This document shows, piece after piece, positions 61,944-64,000 of a stretch of 64,000 nucleotides of DNA. The first letter of the stretch is position 1. The number at the start of each line of letters is the position of its first letter. The stretch is taken from the NCBI RefSeq assembly GCF_003119195.2, contig NZ_CP022255.1, positions 558,001 to 622,000 of the forward strand. Reading direction: 5' to 3'. Both the position numbers and the translations under genes were made by a program. The stretch comes from Azospirillum baldaniorum (GTDB taxonomy: Bacteria > Pseudomonadota > Alphaproteobacteria > Azospirillales > Azospirillaceae). The notes under the pieces are model-generated. The model was not told the origin of the DNA. It searched no databases and saw only the letters and a list, made by a program, of their open reading frames with translations.

Positions 61944-62795
61944 GAGTGCCTAACAGAACCATCTCTGGACGAAGCGCCAGCAGATGAGGCTGGCGGCGAT
62001 GTTGTGGAAGGCTGTGAAGATGTCGGCGCGCCGTTCGTAGCGTAGGGCGAGGCGACGGAAGCGAGCGAACCAGGCGAGCGTACGCTCGACCACCCATCGG
62101 TGTCGGCCGAGGCGCTCACTGCTCTCGATGCCACGCCGGGCGATGCGCGGGATGATCGCCCGCCGGCGCAGCGCCTGCCGACAGTGGGCGAAGTCGTAGC
62201 CCTTGTCGGCGTGTAGCTTGGCCGGGCGGCGCCGTGGCCGGCCCGCACATTGGCGGATCGCCGGCACGGCATCGACCAGCGCCTCCAAGAGTTTGCTGTC
62301 GTGCCGGTTGGCCGGCGAGATCCTCAGGGCGAGGGGGATGCCGTTGGCATCGACAAGGATGTGGCGCTTGGAGCCCGGCTTGCCGCGATCCGTCGGGTTC
62401 GGGCCGGTCTCCTCGCCCCCCTTTTTGCCGGGACGCTGGCGCTGTCCACTGCCGCGCGATCCCAGTTGATGGCGTTGGCGTAGCCAAGCCGGTCGAGCAG
62501 CACACGGTGCAACCGCTCCCAGACGCCGGCCTGATGCCACTCGTGCAGCCGCCGCCAGCAGGTCATGCCCGAGCCGCACCCCATCTCCACCGGCAGCAGT
62601 TCCCAAGGAATGCCTGTGCGCAGCACAAACAGGATGCCGGTCAGCGCCGCGCGGTCGTCCAGGCGTGGCCTGCCGCCTTTCGGCTTGGGCGGCTCCGGCG
62701 GGATCAGAGGCTCGATGATCGCCCATAGGGCGTCGCAAACAAGAGGGGCTGCCATACCCCTCCCAACCGCTCCACGCCGGTTTTGTTACGCACTC
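61944..62795 (-). mobile_element. IS5-family (IS427-type) insertion sequence, copy 2
   Basis: The 852-bp element has ends GAGTGCCTAACAGAACC and the reverse complement GAGTGCGTAACAAAACC. It is flanked by TAA on both sides (61941-61943 and 62796-62798). Length, orientation and gene content equal copy 1 at 47590, with scattered base differences. Confidence 0.9.
61950..62755 (-). CDS. IS427-type transposase, two overlapping frames joined by -1 frameshift
   Basis: The same two-frame structure as copy 1: MAAPLVCDALWAIIEPLIPP from ATG 62755, with the switch at AAAAAGGGGGG and a second frame carrying ILVDANGIPLALR, LHADKGYDFAHCRQAL and the end ICWRFVQRWFC. No premature stop is seen after the slip site. 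It differs from copy 1 at several residues (for example Cys for Ser at position 7), so the two are not a very recent duplication. Confidence 0.85.
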
Positions 62796-62953
62796 TAAGG
62801 CAAGGCAGGGAACTGCCTGGTCATTCGTCATCCCAATCGGTTCGTTGCGACAGGGTGTAGTACCACATCGGGCAGACGGAGTGCGGCGCCAAGCGGAGGT
62901 GCCGCACTTCCCCATCGGAGAGGCGCTCCCCGGTTTCGCTGCCCCCGCGCAAG

Positions 62954-63363
62954 ACGACGGCGGTCACGCGCAGCTTCGGCCAGTTGGTCACCGAGTGGGA
63001 GCCGATGCGGGAAGCCGGGGCGGCCTATGAGACTGGAGCCGGGGAGAAGCTGCACGCCGAGGGGCTGGCCGCCTAAGCGACCGTGGTCTTCATGCACACG
63101 TCGCCCTTCCGGTCGGGTCCGGCCTACAGCAACGCCGCAACGGTCGAACTGTGACCGGCGACCGACGAAACCTTCGCGCGGATCGCCGCCGATCGGACCC
63201 GTGGTGCCCGGCTCATGGCGGCGATGGACGCGATCAACAGCAGGATGGGCAGGGACACGCTGGTGCCCGCGGCCACCATGGCCGGGCGTGGCGGATGCGC
63301 CAGGACAGCCGGTTACCCTCCTACACGACAGAGCTGGGCGACGTGCCGGTGGTCCGGGCTTGA
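62954..63363 (+). pseudogene. UmuC-like (DNA polymerase V subunit) C-terminal remnant
   Basis: One frame reads VTRSFGQLVTEWEPMREAGA, then AEGLAA and a stop, then VVFMHTSPFRSGPAYSNAAT, another stop, and RLMAAMDAINSRMGRDTLVP. A frameshift leads to WRMRQDSRLPSYTTELGDVP and VVRA-stop. Order and motifs match the C-terminal third of UmuC, including the final SPxYTT segment. Two in-frame stops, a frameshift and missing segments make it non-functional. The DNA from 62799 to 62953 may be more of the same gene but is not recognisable. Confidence 0.65.
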
Positions 63364-63611
63364 TCTTCGAACAGCACCCTGAACGGCTTGCCGCGTGACC
63401 CAGGCACCTCCGTGAGGATCAGCGCAAAATCCACGCCGTCCAGAGATAGCGTGTGCAGTATCTCCGTGACCTGGAAGGTGAATGGCGTTCCATTTTCCTC
63501 AAACTGCACGCCATCGCCCCGGCTCGGTGGCAAGCGGAACATTTTCTCGCTCCAGATGGATGCCTCTCCTTCACGGATGAGGAGGCAACGGCATTGAATG
63601 CTCACAAGCAT
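63321..63611 (-). CDS. Hypothetical small protein
   Basis: A 96-residue frame with balanced composition: MLVSIQCRCLLIREGEASIW at the start and DGVDFALILTEVPGSRGKPF near the end, suggesting a compact beta-rich protein. No family is recognised. AGAGG lies directly before the ATG, closer than ideal, so translation from the ATG at about 63542 (MFRLPP) is an alternative. Its 3' end overlaps the umuC remnant on the other strand. Confidence 0.4.
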   Translation of the reverse strand: MLVSIQCRCLLIREGEASIWSEKMFRLPPSRGDGVQFEENGTPFTFQVTEILHTLSLDGVDFALILTEVPGSRGKPFRVLFEDQARTTGTSPSSVV

Positions 63612-63654
63612 CCTCTAATGTAGTATGAATATGGGAAGTGATTATCCGCTCTGC

Positions 63655-63798
63655 TCAGAACACGAGCATGTAAACGGCGATCATCGCGATAATCGCAAGC
63701 GGTAGACTTATCCCAAGAACATACCGACCGACGTGTTTGGTACTGCCCTGCCGGGCTTGCGTGGCGGTCCGAATGGGGGCTGTCTTTTGATCGACCAT
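63655..63798 (-). CDS. Small single-pass membrane protein, 47 residues
   Basis: The frame MVDQKTAPIRTATQARQGST continues through a basic KHVGRY to one hydrophobic helix (about residues 27-46, LGISLPLAIIAMIAVYMLVF) and a stop. GAAAGAGGCG stands eight bases before the ATG, a good ribosome site. The positive-inside pattern suggests a C-terminal anchor with the N-terminus in the cytoplasm. Function unknown. Confidence 0.5.
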   Translation of the reverse strand: MVDQKTAPIRTATQARQGSTKHVGRYVLGISLPLAIIAMIAVYMLVF

Positions 63799-64000
63799 GA
63801 CGTTTCGCCTCTTTCAGATGAATCTGTGACGGTTGAGAGCCATGCATGCCCCAGGTCGCTCTGGTGAACCGACAGGACCTGAGGCAGCCTTCCCTTCGCC
63901 AACATCCAAGGCCAGCGGTGGTTTCATGCTCCTCTGGATTGATGCGCGACCAAAGCGAACCCTTTCCCGAAAACCAGAACGGATCGGCTGCGATACGTCG
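63799..64000. other. Right edge of window, nothing recognised
   Basis: About 200 bp with no gene or RNA that I can support. The stretch just upstream of the small membrane gene may hold its promoter. Confidence 0.4.

Noticed and set aside
47590..62795. Composite transposon bounded by the two IS427-type copies
   Set aside because: Each copy has its own 3-bp target duplication (TTA and TAA), which indicates independent insertions.
1..64000. CRISPR arrays, tRNA or rRNA genes, riboswitches
   Set aside because: No regularly spaced repeats and no cloverleaf or rRNA-like stretches were noticed by eye; a covariance-model scan would be needed to exclude small RNAs.

Overview
The window looks like a GC-rich alphaproteobacterial replicon, probably Azospirillum or a close relative in the Rhodospirillales. 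This is inferred from gene content: many ABC importers, TetR/IclR/XRE regulators, large hybrid histidine kinases, PilZ/GGDEF signalling and several transposase families. No rRNA, tRNA or CRISPR array was seen, and no taxonomic marker was available to test.

Layout. 1-8.6 kb: a TetR regulator divergent from a polyamine-type ABC importer followed by an acyl-CoA ligase, an enoyl-CoA hydratase and an AcuI-like reductase, apparently one uptake-and-degradation operon. 8.6-9.4 kb: a terminator-like hairpin and a MocR-like pseudogene. 9.4-16.8 kb: an IclR regulator with two operator copies upstream, then a complete Dpp-type ABC importer and an alpha/beta hydrolase. 17.1-22.3 kb: an IS5 remnant, a Cache-HAMP protein, a BcsA-like glycosyltransferase with PilZ domain plus its HlyD-like partner, and another broken IS5 transposase. 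22.3-23.3 kb is AT-rich and carries a degenerate receiver gene.

23.3-53.3 kb is the centre of the window: an exopolysaccharide (EPS) locus. Two minus-strand operons encode glycosyltransferases, a priming sugar transferase, a PilZ protein, a nucleotidyltransferase-like protein, a pyruvyltransferase, a GH10 glycosidase, a VanZ-like protein and a sugar-transferase/GT26 fusion. A plus-strand run encodes a STAS protein, a Wzx-type flippase, an Hpt-REC-REC-GGDEF protein, a LytS-like hybrid kinase, a single-domain receiver, an NtrC-type sigma-54 activator and a GAF/PAS hybrid kinase. A third hybrid kinase faces the other way, divergent from a small periplasmic molybdopterin-fold protein. Outer-membrane exporter, chain-length and Wzy-like genes follow. 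I found seven sigma-54 (-24/-12) promoter candidates in this locus, each 30-75 bp upstream of a likely start codon. With the resident GAFTGA-type activator they suggest a self-contained sigma-54 polysaccharide regulon with c-di-GMP output. Its logic resembles the Vibrio fischeri syp locus.

53.3-56.1 kb: an IS1182-type element interrupted by an IS256-family element with an 8-bp target duplication. 56.4-61.9 kb: a polar amino-acid ABC importer, an atypical ureohydrolase, an M20 carbamoylase/allantoate-amidohydrolase-type enzyme and an XRE-cupin regulator, probably for uptake and breakdown of a guanidino or ureido compound. Two 852-bp IS5-family (IS427-type) copies lie at 47.6-48.4 and 61.9-62.8 kb. 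The first split the third hybrid kinase gene inside codon 3; the second sits on the stop codon of the XRE-cupin gene. The right end holds a umuC pseudogene and small hypothetical genes.
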